DNA from: UBA1550 sp049294435
GTDB lineage: Bacteria; Patescibacteriota; Minisyncoccia; Phycocordibacterales; UBA1550
Assembly (NCBI GenBank): GCA_049294435.1
Contig: JBAQCU010000059.1
Coordinates: 1 to 8,267 of the forward strand
Direction: 5' to 3'
Length of the DNA stretch: 8,267 nucleotides
Part shown: positions 1 through 5,605 of the stretch, one piece after another
Layout: each line of letters opens with the position of its first letter
Position numbering within the stretch: position 1 is the first letter of the stretch
The notes under the pieces: generated by a model
What the model saw: only the letters and a program-made list of their open reading frames with translations
Told to the model about the DNA's origin: nothing
The model's database searches: none
Position numbers and translations under genes: made by a program

Positions 1-28
1 GCAATAAGATGCTATAGCATCTTATTGC
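1..28. terminator. Perfect 28-bp palindrome, possible terminator of an upstream unit
   Basis: The arms GCAATAAGATGC and GCATCTTATTGC are exact reverse complements around a TATA centre. A T-rich but interrupted stretch (29-42) follows on the plus strand, so it could end transcription from a gene to the left of the window. The U tract is imperfect, so the terminator call is an inference; the palindrome is seen directly. Its central GCTATAGC recurs in the palindrome at 4042-4091. Confidence 0.5.
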
Positions 29-51
29 TGTGTTTGTCTTTTGGGGGTTTC

Positions 52-60
52 TGATATGAT
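52..60 (+). promoter_or_regulatory. Extended -10 promoter of murD (TGaTATGAT)
   Basis: TG-A-TATGAT matches an extended -10 element and ends 6 nt before the murD ATG at 67. Transcription starting about 7 nt after the hexamer would begin on or next to the A of the start codon, giving a leaderless mRNA. No good -35 is visible (TTGTCT at 34-39 would leave only 15 nt), which an extended -10 tolerates. GGGAG at 61-65 lies too close to the ATG to act as a normal Shine-Dalgarno site. Confidence 0.55.
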
Positions 61-66
61 GGGAGT

Positions 67-1416
67 ATGAACGGAACGGACTACAAAACTTTTTTCAAAG
101 GGAAAAAAATCACCATGCTCGGTTTAGGGCTTTTGGGGCGTGGGGTCAATGTGGCAAAGTTCCTTTCAGAGCTTGGCGCGGATCTTACGATTACCGATAA
201 AAAGGATAAAGTGGCCCTCGCGAAATCACAGAAAAAACTGGCGAAGTGTAAAAATATTAAATATGTACTTGGTGAACACAGGCTCGAGGATTTCAAAAAA
301 TGTGACATGGTTATCAAGTCTGCTGGTGTGCCACTAGACTCACCATACATCGCAGAAGCAAAGAAAAATAAAATTCCTATAGAGATGGATGCGTCGCTCT
401 TTGCAAAATTTACCCCAGCGACTATCATAGGTGTCACTGGCACGAGAGGGAAATCAACCGTCACACATCTCCTTGAGCACATCCTCACCCGCGCATACCC
501 GAAGCATGTTTTTGTGGGCGGTAATGTACGTGGTATGGCGACGCTTCCACTTCTTAAAAAAACAAAAATAGGGGATATTGTAATCCTTGAGCTCGACTCG
601 TGGCAACTTCAAGGTTTTGGTGATGCAAAACTTTCTCCCCATGTTTCTGTGTTCACCAATTTTTTACTGGACCATTTGAACTACTACAAAGGGGACATGA
701 AGAAATATTTTGATGATAAAGCAAATATTTTTAAATACCAAAAGGATGATGAGGTGCTCGTGCTTGGGGAGCAGGCTTCAAAAGAAATTAAGACGAGATT
801 TAATGGCGCTATTAAAAGCGAGGTGCTAATTGCTAAAAAAAGTATCGTACCAAAAGCGTGGAAAATAAAAATTCCTGGTGAGCATAATCGCTCAAATATC
901 GCATGTGCAATTCGCGTATGCGAGGAACTCGATCTCCCAACTGGGCTCATAAAAGAAGGCGTGGAGAGTTTTGTGGGTGTTCCGGGGCGCCTTGAGCTCG
1001 TGCGTACAGTAGCTGGCGTGAAGTATTACAACGACACCACCGCAACAACGCCAGATGGGAACAAAGCAGCATTAGAAACGCTGAAAGACTTGAAGAAAAA
1101 GAATATTGTATTAATTGCGGGAGGTGCTGATAAGGAGCTCGACTATTCTAGTATGGCGAAGCTTGTACACAAGACGGTGAAAGGTCTCGTTCTGATAGAA
1201 GGTGCTGCGACAGAAAAATTACTTGCACTCATTCCAAGGAAAACTTCGTATCCTGTATACATTGTGGACAGTATGAAGAATGCTGTAGAAACGGCACGTG
1301 ACTTTGCGCGAAAAGGCGACACGGTACTCCTGTCACCCGGAGCTGCAAGTTTCGGAGTATTCAAAAATGAATTTGACCGCGGAGACCAGTTTGTGAAATT
1401 GGTAAAGAAAATATGA
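67..1416 (+). CDS. murD: UDP-N-acetylmuramoyl-L-alanine--D-glutamate ligase (MurD)
   Basis: Cytoplasmic ATP-dependent ligase that adds the second residue, normally D-glutamate, to UDP-MurNAc-L-Ala in peptidoglycan precursor synthesis. The 449 residues follow the three-domain Mur ligase plan. A Rossmann-type N-terminus carries GLGLLGRG (about 19-26). The central ATPase has the P-loop GVTGTRGKST (122-131, Lys129), GGNVRG (151-156), the ELDSWQLQ segment (175-182), DHLNYY (202-207), and Lys218 at the position expected for the carbamoylated lysine. The C-terminal domain has GEHNRSN (271-277), GVPGRLE (304-310), NDTTATTPD (322-330), GGADKELDY (352-360) and LLSPGAASFG (421-430). Departures from the E. 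coli-type motifs are R for N in the P-loop and NDTTAT for NDSKAT. The start at 67 fits the promoter placement. The end overlaps murC by 4 nt (ATGA), suggesting translational coupling. MurD is preferred over MurE or MurF from length and the C-terminal motifs; the added amino acid is inferred. Confidence 0.9.
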   Translation: MNGTDYKTFFKGKKITMLGLGLLGRGVNVAKFLSELGADLTITDKKDKVALAKSQKKLAKCKNIKYVLGEHRLEDFKKCDMVIKSAGVPLDSPYIAEAKKNKIPIEMDASLFAKFTPATIIGVTGTRGKSTVTHLLEHILTRAYPKHVFVGGNVRGMATLPLLKKTKIGDIVILELDSWQLQGFGDAKLSPHVSVFTNFLLDHLNYYKGDMKKYFDDKANIFKYQKDDEVLVLGEQASKEIKTRFNGAIKSEVLIAKKSIVPKAWKIKIPGEHNRSNIACAIRVCEELDLPTGLIKEGVESFVGVPGRLELVRTVAGVKYYNDTTATTPDGNKAALETLKDLKKKNIVLIAGGADKELDYSSMAKLVHKTVKGLVLIEGAATEKLLALIPRKTSYPVYIVDSMKNAVETARDFARKGDTVLLSPGAASFGVFKNEFDRGDQFVKLVKKI

Positions 1417-2708
1417 ACGATGAATTTTTGAAAAATATTCACACTGCACATTTTGTCGGTATTGGAGGTGTCGGCACTTCTGCTGTCGCGAGAATGCTCT
1501 TGGCGCGTGGTGTCTCCGTGAGCGGGTCAGACCGTGAGCCGTCTCCAAATACGGAAAAGCTAATAGCGGAAGGAGTAAAAGTTTTTTTTGGACACGACAG
1601 AGCAAATGTCCCGGATGGGTGTGATCTTGTTGCGTACTCACCTGCTGTGAAAATGGACAACCCAGAGCTTGTGGTAGCAGCCGAGCGCGGTATACAGGTT
1701 TTTTCTTATCCGCGTGTCCTTGGAATAATCTCTGAGGGCATGCGCACTATTGCTGTGTCAGGCACTCATGGTAAAACGACTACAACAGCAATGATTTCTG
1801 AAATACTGGGTGGAGCAAAACTTTCACCGACCGTTATTGTTGGAAGTATTTTGAAAAAAACTGGTTCAAACTTTGTTTTAGGCACGAGTAATCTTTTTGT
1901 CGCGGAGGCCTGCGAATACCAACGTTCATTTATGAACCTTACGCCAGAAATTTTGGTAATTACGAATATTGATAATGACCACCTGGATTATTACGGCACA
2001 ATAGAAGGTGTGCAAAAAGCTTTTGCGCGTTTCGCGGAAAAAGTCCCCCCAGAGGGTGTGATTGTGTGTGATCCAGGCGATCCGTTTGTTGTGCCTGCTC
2101 TAAAAAATGTCAAAGCACGCATCGTAGATTACACAAAAGAGAATATAGTTGTCCCGTTACAAGTTGCAGGTAAACACAATATCAAGAATGCAAAAGCCGC
2201 CATCGCAGTGGCGGGGGTTTTGGGAGTCGATGACCCAGAAGCGTCTCGACTGTTGGCGCTTTTCAAAGGCACGTGGCGACGAATGGAGAGTAAAGGGAAA
2301 ATGCAAAATGGCGCCCTCGTGTATGATGACTATGCCCACCATCCAACAGAGATAAAAGCTACACTTCAGGGGTTCAGAGAGAAATATCGCAAGTGGCGCA
2401 TCGTAGTGGTGTACCAGCCTCACTTGTATTCGCGAACCAAAACATTGCTCAATGATTTTGCGCAGGCTTTTGCCGATGCCGACGAGGTTATTGTGGCGCC
2501 TATTTATGCTGCGAGGGAGACCCCAGACCCAGAGATAAGTTCGGAGATACTCGCAGGGGAGATTCGCAAGCATAATCAAAATGTTCATGCAGGAGCAAAT
2601 TTTGCAGAAATAGAAAATTATTTGCGTGACACAATCACCGAAAATGACATCGTCGTGACGATGGGGGCAGGGGATATTTATAAGGTGGGGGAGAGTTTAC
2701 TAGGGTAA
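1413..2708 (+). CDS. murC: UDP-N-acetylmuramate--L-alanine ligase (MurC)
   Basis: Cytoplasmic ligase that joins the first amino acid, normally L-alanine, to UDP-MurNAc using ATP. It acts just before MurD in the same pathway. Visible motifs, in order: HFVGIGGVGTSA (13-24) for UDP-sugar binding, P-loop SGTHGKTTTT (116-125), EACEYQRSF (165-173), TNIDNDHLDYY (184-194), GKHNIKNA (253-260), FKGTWRRME (284-292), YDDYAHHPTE (304-313), YQPHLYSRT (334-342) and GAGDIYKVG (418-426). These are the standard MurC signatures and none is missing. At 431 residues it is on the short side (the E. coli enzyme is near 490) but covers all three domains. The ATG overlaps the murD stop by 4 nt with no clear Shine-Dalgarno sequence, so reinitiation after murD is likely. 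A second in-frame-independent ATG at 1420 is not preferred because the overlap start fits the operon. Confidence 0.95.
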   Translation: MNDEFLKNIHTAHFVGIGGVGTSAVARMLLARGVSVSGSDREPSPNTEKLIAEGVKVFFGHDRANVPDGCDLVAYSPAVKMDNPELVVAAERGIQVFSYPRVLGIISEGMRTIAVSGTHGKTTTTAMISEILGGAKLSPTVIVGSILKKTGSNFVLGTSNLFVAEACEYQRSFMNLTPEILVITNIDNDHLDYYGTIEGVQKAFARFAEKVPPEGVIVCDPGDPFVVPALKNVKARIVDYTKENIVVPLQVAGKHNIKNAKAAIAVAGVLGVDDPEASRLLALFKGTWRRMESKGKMQNGALVYDDYAHHPTEIKATLQGFREKYRKWRIVVVYQPHLYSRTKTLLNDFAQAFADADEVIVAPIYAARETPDPEISSEILAGEIRKHNQNVHAGANFAEIENYLRDTITENDIVVTMGAGDIYKVGESLLG

Positions 2709-2720
2709 TTTGCCTCGGCG

Positions 2721-2729
2721 TGTTATACT
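2721..2729 (+). promoter_or_regulatory. Extended -10 promoter candidate (TGtTATACT) after murC
   Basis: TG-T-TATACT is a strong extended -10 element 12 nt after the murC stop. No convincing -35 was found. Transcription would start near 2736, upstream of the terminator hairpin at 2749-2801, so the transcript would be either a short RNA of about 70 nt or an attenuated leader of the gene at 2834. Initiation here is inferred. Confidence 0.5.
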
Positions 2730-2748
2730 TTGTTTTTAGAAGCTTTTG

Positions 2749-2808
2749 TCATCCAGCCCCAGTTTTGCTTGGAAGTAATTTCCAAAACTGGAGCTGGATG
2801 ATTTTTTT
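2749..2808 (+). terminator. Intrinsic terminator after murC, or leader attenuator of the next gene
   Basis: A 19-nt arm (2749-2767) pairs with 2783-2801 with one mismatch, and seven T follow at 2802-2808. An inner hairpin, TTGGAA (2769-2774) with TTCCAA (2780-2785), can stack on the outer stem if its top three pairs open. This is a textbook terminator for the murDC unit. Because a promoter-like element lies between murC and the hairpin, it may also act on transcripts entering the next gene. Confidence 0.85.
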
Positions 2809-2822
2809 GTACAAACTCGAGT

Positions 2823-2827
2823 GGGAG
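2823..2827 (+). promoter_or_regulatory. Shine-Dalgarno GGGAG that sets the start of the next gene
   Basis: GGGAG lies 6 nt before the ATG at 2834. This favours 2834 over in-frame ATGs at 2720 and 2798, whose coding sequence would run through the terminator hairpin. It is the clearest Shine-Dalgarno site in the window; most other starts lack one. Confidence 0.65.
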
Positions 2828-2833
2828 AAGAAA

Positions 2834-3274
2834 ATGAGAAAATTAAGGATGTGGTACGGGTTAGTGATAATCTGGACCTCGCGATATGCAAAAACGGTCG
2901 TCCGTAAGGTCGGCGAATTAATGAAGGTATATGGAAGGAAACTTGAGCACCTGGGAGACAATATAACTCCCAAGTGGAGCAGGGAACTGTTTCAAAAGTG
3001 TTACCTTGCAGATGCTGAAATAACTATCGGCTCAAATATTTTCGCCGGCCGTATTGATTCAATCCATCAGGAGCATTCAGGAAAGGACAGTGTACTTGTT
3101 GTAAGGTTTAAAAAGGTAATCAGAAAACAAATCTTCCAGCAAAGAGATGATGTATCCGAAAACAACGAATTCAAATTACCTGGGTATGGCCACCCTGTAG
3201 TTATCAAAGAAGCTGGTTGTGATTGTGTTTGGACAAGCTTCAATAATGGCTATCTAGCAATTTTTTTTCGCTAA
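2834..3274 (+). CDS. Hypothetical protein, 146 aa, family not recognised
   Basis: I do not recognise this protein. From the start at 2834 the N-terminus (MRKLRMWYGLVIIWTSRYAK) is basic and hydrophobic. It could be a short membrane-associated helix or an amphipathic segment, but it is not a convincing signal peptide. A basic helical region follows to about residue 50. The rest (about 55-146) looks like a small mixed, mainly beta domain with LADAEITIGSNIFAGRIDSI, a VLVVRFKKVI strand and a hydrophobic C-terminus ending NGYLAIFFR. Two cysteines lie close together in GCDCVW; no catalytic motif stands out. The gene has its own Shine-Dalgarno site and terminator and stands alone between murC and rsmI. 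Extending it upstream to 2720 would put the terminator hairpin inside the coding region, so that start was rejected. It is called real from the RBS, the terminator 3 nt after the stop, and the lack of competing frames. Confidence 0.7.
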   Translation: MRKLRMWYGLVIIWTSRYAKTVVRKVGELMKVYGRKLEHLGDNITPKWSRELFQKCYLADAEITIGSNIFAGRIDSIHQEHSGKDSVLVVRFKKVIRKQIFQQRDDVSENNEFKLPGYGHPVVIKEAGCDCVWTSFNNGYLAIFFR

Positions 3275-3277
3275 TTT

Positions 3278-3308
3278 GCCGGGCGCTACGCGCCCGGCTT
3301 TCTTTTTT
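3278..3308 (+). terminator. Intrinsic terminator of the hypothetical gene
   Basis: GCCGGGCGC (3278-3286) and GCGCCCGGC (3290-3298) form a perfect 9-bp GC-rich stem with a TAC loop, followed by a T-rich run with one C (3299-3308). It starts 3 nt after the stop at 3274 and lies just before the rsmI promoter, so it separates the two genes. Confidence 0.9.
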
Positions 3309-3317
3309 CCTCAATTT

Positions 3318-3326
3318 TGCTAGTGT
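3318..3326 (+). promoter_or_regulatory. Extended -10 promoter of rsmI (TGcTAGTGT)
   Basis: TG-C-TAGTGT ends at 3326, exactly 6 nt before the rsmI ATG at 3333, the same spacing as at murD and at the gene starting at 5606. Transcription would start at or next to the start codon. The hexamer is weaker than TATACT (TAGTGT), and the -35 region falls in the T tract of the preceding terminator with no good match. Confidence 0.45.
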
Positions 3327-3332
3327 GTCTTA

Positions 3333-4019
3333 ATGGCAACACTATTTGTAGTAGGCACACCAATTGGCAATCTAGAGGATATAACCTTGCGCGCTTTGCG
3401 TGTGCTCAAAGAGGTTGATTTGATTTTGTGCGAGGATACGCGTGTGACTAAGCGCTTACTTTCTAAATACGACATTGAGACGCCAACGATGAGCTACCAT
3501 GCGCAGTCCAAGCTCGCAAAGGTGGACAAAATTTTGGCGCTCCTCGAAGAGGGGAAAAATCTCGCGCTTGTGTCGGACGCCGGTACTCCGTGCATATCAG
3601 ACCCCGGGGTGCTCCTTGTTTCGCAGGTGCGTGAGAAGTTTGGTGACGAAGTTGCAATCGTTCCAATCCCCGGACCGTCGGCAATTACGACCGCACTTTC
3701 AGCTGCGGGGATTTCCGTCGCAGAGTTTACATTTCTTGGGTTCCTTCCACACAAGAGGGGGAGGGAAACGCTTTTTAAAGAGATTGCCGAATCCTCGCGC
3801 GTGATGGCATTTTATGAGTCGCCTCATCGTATCGAGAAAGCTCTTGAGTCGTTGGAGAAATTTTGTGGCGCTGAGCGTAAAATTATCGTCGCGCGCGAGC
3901 TCACCAAAATATATGAGGAGTTTGTGAGTGAAACTGTGATAGAAGTACGCGCTCATTTTAGTCAAAATCCAGACCGTTTGCGTGGAGAATTTGTAGTAAT
4001 TGTGGAAGCGAAGGTGTAA
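3333..4019 (+). CDS. rsmI: 16S rRNA (cytidine(1402)-2'-O)-methyltransferase RsmI
   Basis: S-adenosylmethionine-dependent enzyme that 2'-O-methylates C1402 in the decoding centre of 16S rRNA. The 228 residues carry the tetrapyrrole-methylase-fold signatures of RsmI: GTPIGNL (8-14), CEDTR (33-37), LVSDAGTPCISDPG (79-92), PGPSA (113-117), FLGFLP (134-139), YESPHR (161-166), ARELTK (187-192) and RGEFVV (217-222). The protein stops soon after RGEF. The E. coli protein is near 286 residues, so the extra C-terminal segment found there is absent, while the catalytic domain looks complete. No Shine-Dalgarno sequence is visible; the start is set by the VGTPIGNL distance and the promoter placement. It forms its own unit: the terminator of the previous gene lies upstream and a long palindrome begins 22 nt after the stop. 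Confidence 0.95.
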   Translation: MATLFVVGTPIGNLEDITLRALRVLKEVDLILCEDTRVTKRLLSKYDIETPTMSYHAQSKLAKVDKILALLEEGKNLALVSDAGTPCISDPGVLLVSQVREKFGDEVAIVPIPGPSAITTALSAAGISVAEFTFLGFLPHKRGRETLFKEIAESSRVMAFYESPHRIEKALESLEKFCGAERKIIVARELTKIYEEFVSETVIEVRAHFSQNPDRLRGEFVVIVEAKV

Positions 4020-4041
4020 AAATCCGTCTCTTCGCTTATTT

Positions 4042-4091
4042 TTTTCAACTTCACAATACCACGCTATAGCGTGGTATTGTGAAGTTGAAAA
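4042..4091. repeat. Perfect 50-bp palindrome after rsmI
   Basis: Twenty-five-base arms centred on TATA are exact reverse complements, running from TTTTCAACTTCAC to GTGAAGTTGAAAA. It begins 22 nt after rsmI and could fold into a very strong RNA hairpin or a DNA cruciform. It is flanked by T on the 5' side and A on the 3' side of each strand, the reverse of an intrinsic terminator, so a simple U-tract terminator is not supported. It may still protect or process the rsmI mRNA end. Confidence 0.9.
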
Positions 4092-4096
4092 TTCAG

Positions 4097-4120
4097 TAGC
4101 CCTCTCGATTTTTTCAAAGC
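4097..4120. repeat. Left half of a 46-bp palindrome split by the insertion sequence
   Basis: The 22-nt arm 4097-4118 (TAGCCCTCTCGATTTTTTCA and two further A) is the exact reverse complement of 5571-5592, with GC at 4119-4120 as the centre. Joining 4120 to 5571 rebuilds a perfect 46-bp palindrome, the probable pre-insertion state. It starts only 5 nt after the 50-bp palindrome. The last 15 bases are also the left copy of the target duplication. Confidence 0.9.
4106..4120. repeat. Target site duplication, left copy (15 bp)
   Basis: CGATTTTTTCAAAGC abuts the left terminal repeat of the insertion sequence and is repeated exactly at 5556-5570 next to the right one. Exact flanking copies show that the element arrived by transposition, and fairly recently, since they have not diverged. 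Confidence 0.92.
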
Positions 4121-4144
4121 TGTCAGACCAAAGCTAAAATGACA
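4121..4144 (+). repeat. Left terminal inverted repeat of the insertion sequence
   Basis: Read inward it is TGTCAGACCAAAGCTAAAAT followed by GACA. It matches the right end (5532-5555, read inward) at 21 of 24 positions, differing at positions 4, 6 and 15. The conserved core ACCAAAGC-AAAATGACA is the probable transposase binding site. Confidence 0.9.
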
Positions 4145-4207
4145 TCTACCGTTAAGTAAGTATTCGTGTTCTAATGTTCTGTGCGGTTTTTCGTTTTTTT
4201 CAATTTT

Positions 4208-5458
4208 TCACAAAATTAGTTTTCTCCACGGATGATTCTCTGGCGGTTTCCAATCTGGTTTTCGTTTCGTAAGCGCTACCACAGGCACGTTCAGTGGCTT
4301 TGGACGACGGGGAAGCTCTCGATATTTCAGGTAGGTATTCTTCATTCGAACATGCAGGGTATCATCAAATCGTTCCTCAACGATTACTTCATCTCGCTTG
4401 TATACCGCAGTGTCTTGCGTGGCTTCCAATTGAAACCACTTGTTCTTAAACTGAATAGTGTAGTCGTTGTTTACTTTGCGTTTTGATTGTACGGAAAATA
4501 TCGCCGGCAGTCGCGTGCGCAAGTCATCTGAAAGCGGACGGTGTGCGTCGACAGTACTCTGAGCAGGCACACCAAATCTTTTGTTGTGGACGTCGGTGTA
4601 TTCTTCGTGAATATACTTGTTAGCCACGTCCCGTGTTTTGATATCACGAAGCCTCATTTCTTTCACCATGCGGTCTTGCAACGTCCCAAACAAGCGCTCG
4701 ACCCTTCCTTTTGCTTGGGGTGAGTTCGCGCAGATGACACGCACACTAAGCTCCTTCATCGCTCTTTGGAATTGCGTCATGAACTCTGGGTTATGCACCG
4801 CGTTCTTGTGGTTTATCTTGTACGTACTGAATTTATCAAGGTATATGGCTACTGGACGTCCCTGTGCCTCCATATACGACCACCAGAAACGAAAGACAGC
4901 ATGCACACCTTCGTTGTCCTCAAACACTGCCTTTACGATTCTACTCGTTGCATCATCAATGGCAGCGAGCAAACATTCCTTCTCGCCATTCTCAAACCAA
5001 TCGTGATACGAACCGTCGAACTGTACCAACTCACCGAAACATTCCTTGCGTTCCCGCCACTCCCTTACAATCTGCGGACCACGTCGAGGATGTGTCTCAC
5101 GGAGTCCTTTCTTAATCATGAGCAACCTTAAGGTTTCTGTGTTCAACACAACACCCTGACCTGCAAGTTTTTCTTGAGCGAACGTTGGACCAAAGTCGCT
5201 GTGTTTCTTTTGCTTAAAAAATGCAGCTACTTTTTCTACGGTGTCATCGCTCGTTGCATTGCCTGAAGCTCGTCCTTTTGACTTATGAACGACGCCTTTC
5301 CTTTTTTCACTCTCAACGGTACGCTTGATCCTTTGCACTTGTCTAACTTTCAACCCAAGACGCACTGACGCTTCTTTGTTGGTAATATCACCCGCAATAC
5401 AAGAACGAATGATGTCGTACCGCTCCTGTTCAAGAGCGGTGAGCTTAATTTCTTCCAT
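4208..5458 (-). CDS. DDE transposase, ISNCY/IS1202-like
   Basis: Cut-and-paste type transposase of 416 residues that acts on the ends of its own element. An N-terminal helix-turn-helix (about 22-46, GDITNKEASVRLGLKVRQVQ) is followed by a basic linker, then a second helical DNA-binding region (about 70-130). The RNase-H-fold integrase core (about 140-290) has a DDE triad visible as Asp148 in QFDGSYHDW, Asp208 in IYLDKFSTYK and Glu254 in KGRVERLFGTLQ. A C-terminal beta domain (about 320-385) and a basic, proline-rich tail complete it. The layout, especially QFDGS.HDWF followed by AIDDATSRI, is that of the ISNCY/IS1202 group rather than IS3 or IS481, from memory of those families. The frame is uninterrupted and all three catalytic residues are present. 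It opposes all other genes in the window. No clear Shine-Dalgarno sequence or promoter was found upstream of 5458. Confidence 0.92.
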   Translation of the reverse strand: MEEIKLTALEQERYDIIRSCIAGDITNKEASVRLGLKVRQVQRIKRTVESEKRKGVVHKSKGRASGNATSDDTVEKVAAFFKQKKHSDFGPTFAQEKLAGQGVVLNTETLRLLMIKKGLRETHPRRGPQIVREWRERKECFGELVQFDGSYHDWFENGEKECLLAAIDDATSRIVKAVFEDNEGVHAVFRFWWSYMEAQGRPVAIYLDKFSTYKINHKNAVHNPEFMTQFQRAMKELSVRVICANSPQAKGRVERLFGTLQDRMVKEMRLRDIKTRDVANKYIHEEYTDVHNKRFGVPAQSTVDAHRPLSDDLRTRLPAIFSVQSKRKVNNDYTIQFKNKWFQLEATQDTAVYKRDEVIVEERFDDTLHVRMKNTYLKYRELPRRPKPLNVPVVALTKRKPDWKPPENHPWRKLIL

Positions 5459-5508
5459 GACATATGTGTGTTAGTTAATATGCTCAATGGTACTCTTTAC
5501 GAGGGGGG

Positions 5509-5525
5509 TGTCATTTTAACTTTGG
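5509..5525 (-). repeat. Inner copy of the terminal-repeat core
   Basis: TGTCATTTTAACTTTGG repeats the core of the right terminal repeat (TGTCATTTTCGCTTTGG at 5532-5548) in direct orientation 23 bp away, with two differences. It lies between the transposase start and the right end, and no counterpart was seen at the left end. It may be an extra transposase binding site or an operator for the transposase promoter. Confidence 0.7.
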
Positions 5526-5531
5526 AAGGGG

Positions 5532-5555
5532 TGTCATTTTCGCTTTGGTATTACA
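5532..5555 (-). repeat. Right terminal inverted repeat of the insertion sequence
   Basis: Read inward on the minus strand it is TGTAATACCAAAGCGAAAAT followed by GACA, the partner of 4121-4144. It marks the transposase-proximal end of the element. Confidence 0.9.
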
Positions 5556-5570
5556 CGATTTTTTCAAAGC
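5556..5570. repeat. Target site duplication, right copy (15 bp)
   Basis: An exact copy of 4106-4120 next to the right end of the element. With the following 13 bases it rebuilds a shorter perfect palindrome of 28 bp (5556-5583), so a hairpin remains on this side of the insertion. Confidence 0.92.
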
Positions 5571-5592
5571 TTTGAAAAAATCGAGAGGGCTA
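5571..5592. repeat. Right half of the split 46-bp palindrome
   Basis: TTTGAAAAAATCGAGAGGGC plus TA is the exact reverse complement of 4097-4118. It contains the probable -35 box (5572-5577) of the next gene, so the original palindrome overlapped that promoter. Confidence 0.9.
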
Positions 5593-5599
5593 GTATACT
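5572..5599 (+). promoter_or_regulatory. Promoter of the gene at 5606 (TTGAAA - 16 - TATACT)
   Basis: TTGAAA (5572-5577) and TATACT (5594-5599) are 16 bp apart, a good sigma70-type pair. The -10 ends 6 nt before the ATG, predicting a leaderless transcript. The -10 is embedded in the 12-bp palindrome CTAGTATACTAG (5590-5601), a possible repressor site. The insertion sequence with its duplication ends 1 bp upstream of the -35, leaving the promoter intact. Confidence 0.65.
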
Positions 5600-5605
5600 A
5601 GGCAC

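Larger units (their letters stand above)
4121..5555 (-). mobile_element. Complete insertion sequence, ISNCY/IS1202-like, 1435 bp
   Basis: The ends are defined by 24-bp terminal inverted repeats that begin TGT and match at 21 of 24 positions, flanked by an exact 15-bp direct repeat. It carries one intact transposase gene on the minus strand (4208-5458) and no passenger gene. From memory of the IS1202 family, target duplications of about 15-18 bp mark one subgroup (ISTde1-like), which would fit; this should be checked in ISfinder. With intact ends and an intact gene it may still be active. The non-coding inner left part (4145-4207) is T-rich and holds nothing recognisable; the inner right part (5459-5531) holds one further end-like repeat. 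Confidence 0.9.

Noticed and set aside
81..488. 135-aa minus-strand open frame
   Set aside because: It is antisense to the N-terminal and P-loop parts of murD, with low-complexity Ser/Phe-rich composition typical of a shadow frame.
2157..2588. 143-aa minus-strand open frame
   Set aside because: It lies antisense to well-conserved murC motifs, has no recognisable domain or promoter, and reads as a shadow.
2720..2833. Upstream start (2720 or 2798) for the hypothetical gene
   Set aside because: The added region contains the extended -10 and the terminator hairpin with T run. The encoded residues look non-coding, and the Shine-Dalgarno site favours 2834.
4042..4091. Intrinsic terminator for rsmI
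   Set aside because: The stem is strong, but no U tract follows it on either strand; T precedes and A follows the dyad. It is listed as a palindrome instead.
4617..5131. Plus-strand open frames of about 120-130 aa inside the insertion sequence
   Set aside because: They are antisense to the transposase catalytic core, whose DDE motifs are intact on the minus strand; no passenger gene is supported.
4097..5592. The 25-bp exact inverted repeat (4097-4121 and 5568-5592) as the ends of the mobile element
   Set aside because: It is explained by the split palindrome plus the target duplication. The true ends are the TGT-starting 24-bp repeats at 4121 and 5555, which lie directly next to exact 15-bp direct repeats.
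4097..5592. Xer/dif-like recombination site at the insertion target
   Set aside because: The rebuilt site is a perfect 46-bp palindrome without the 11-6-11 asymmetry of dif, and I could not match XerC or XerD half-sites.
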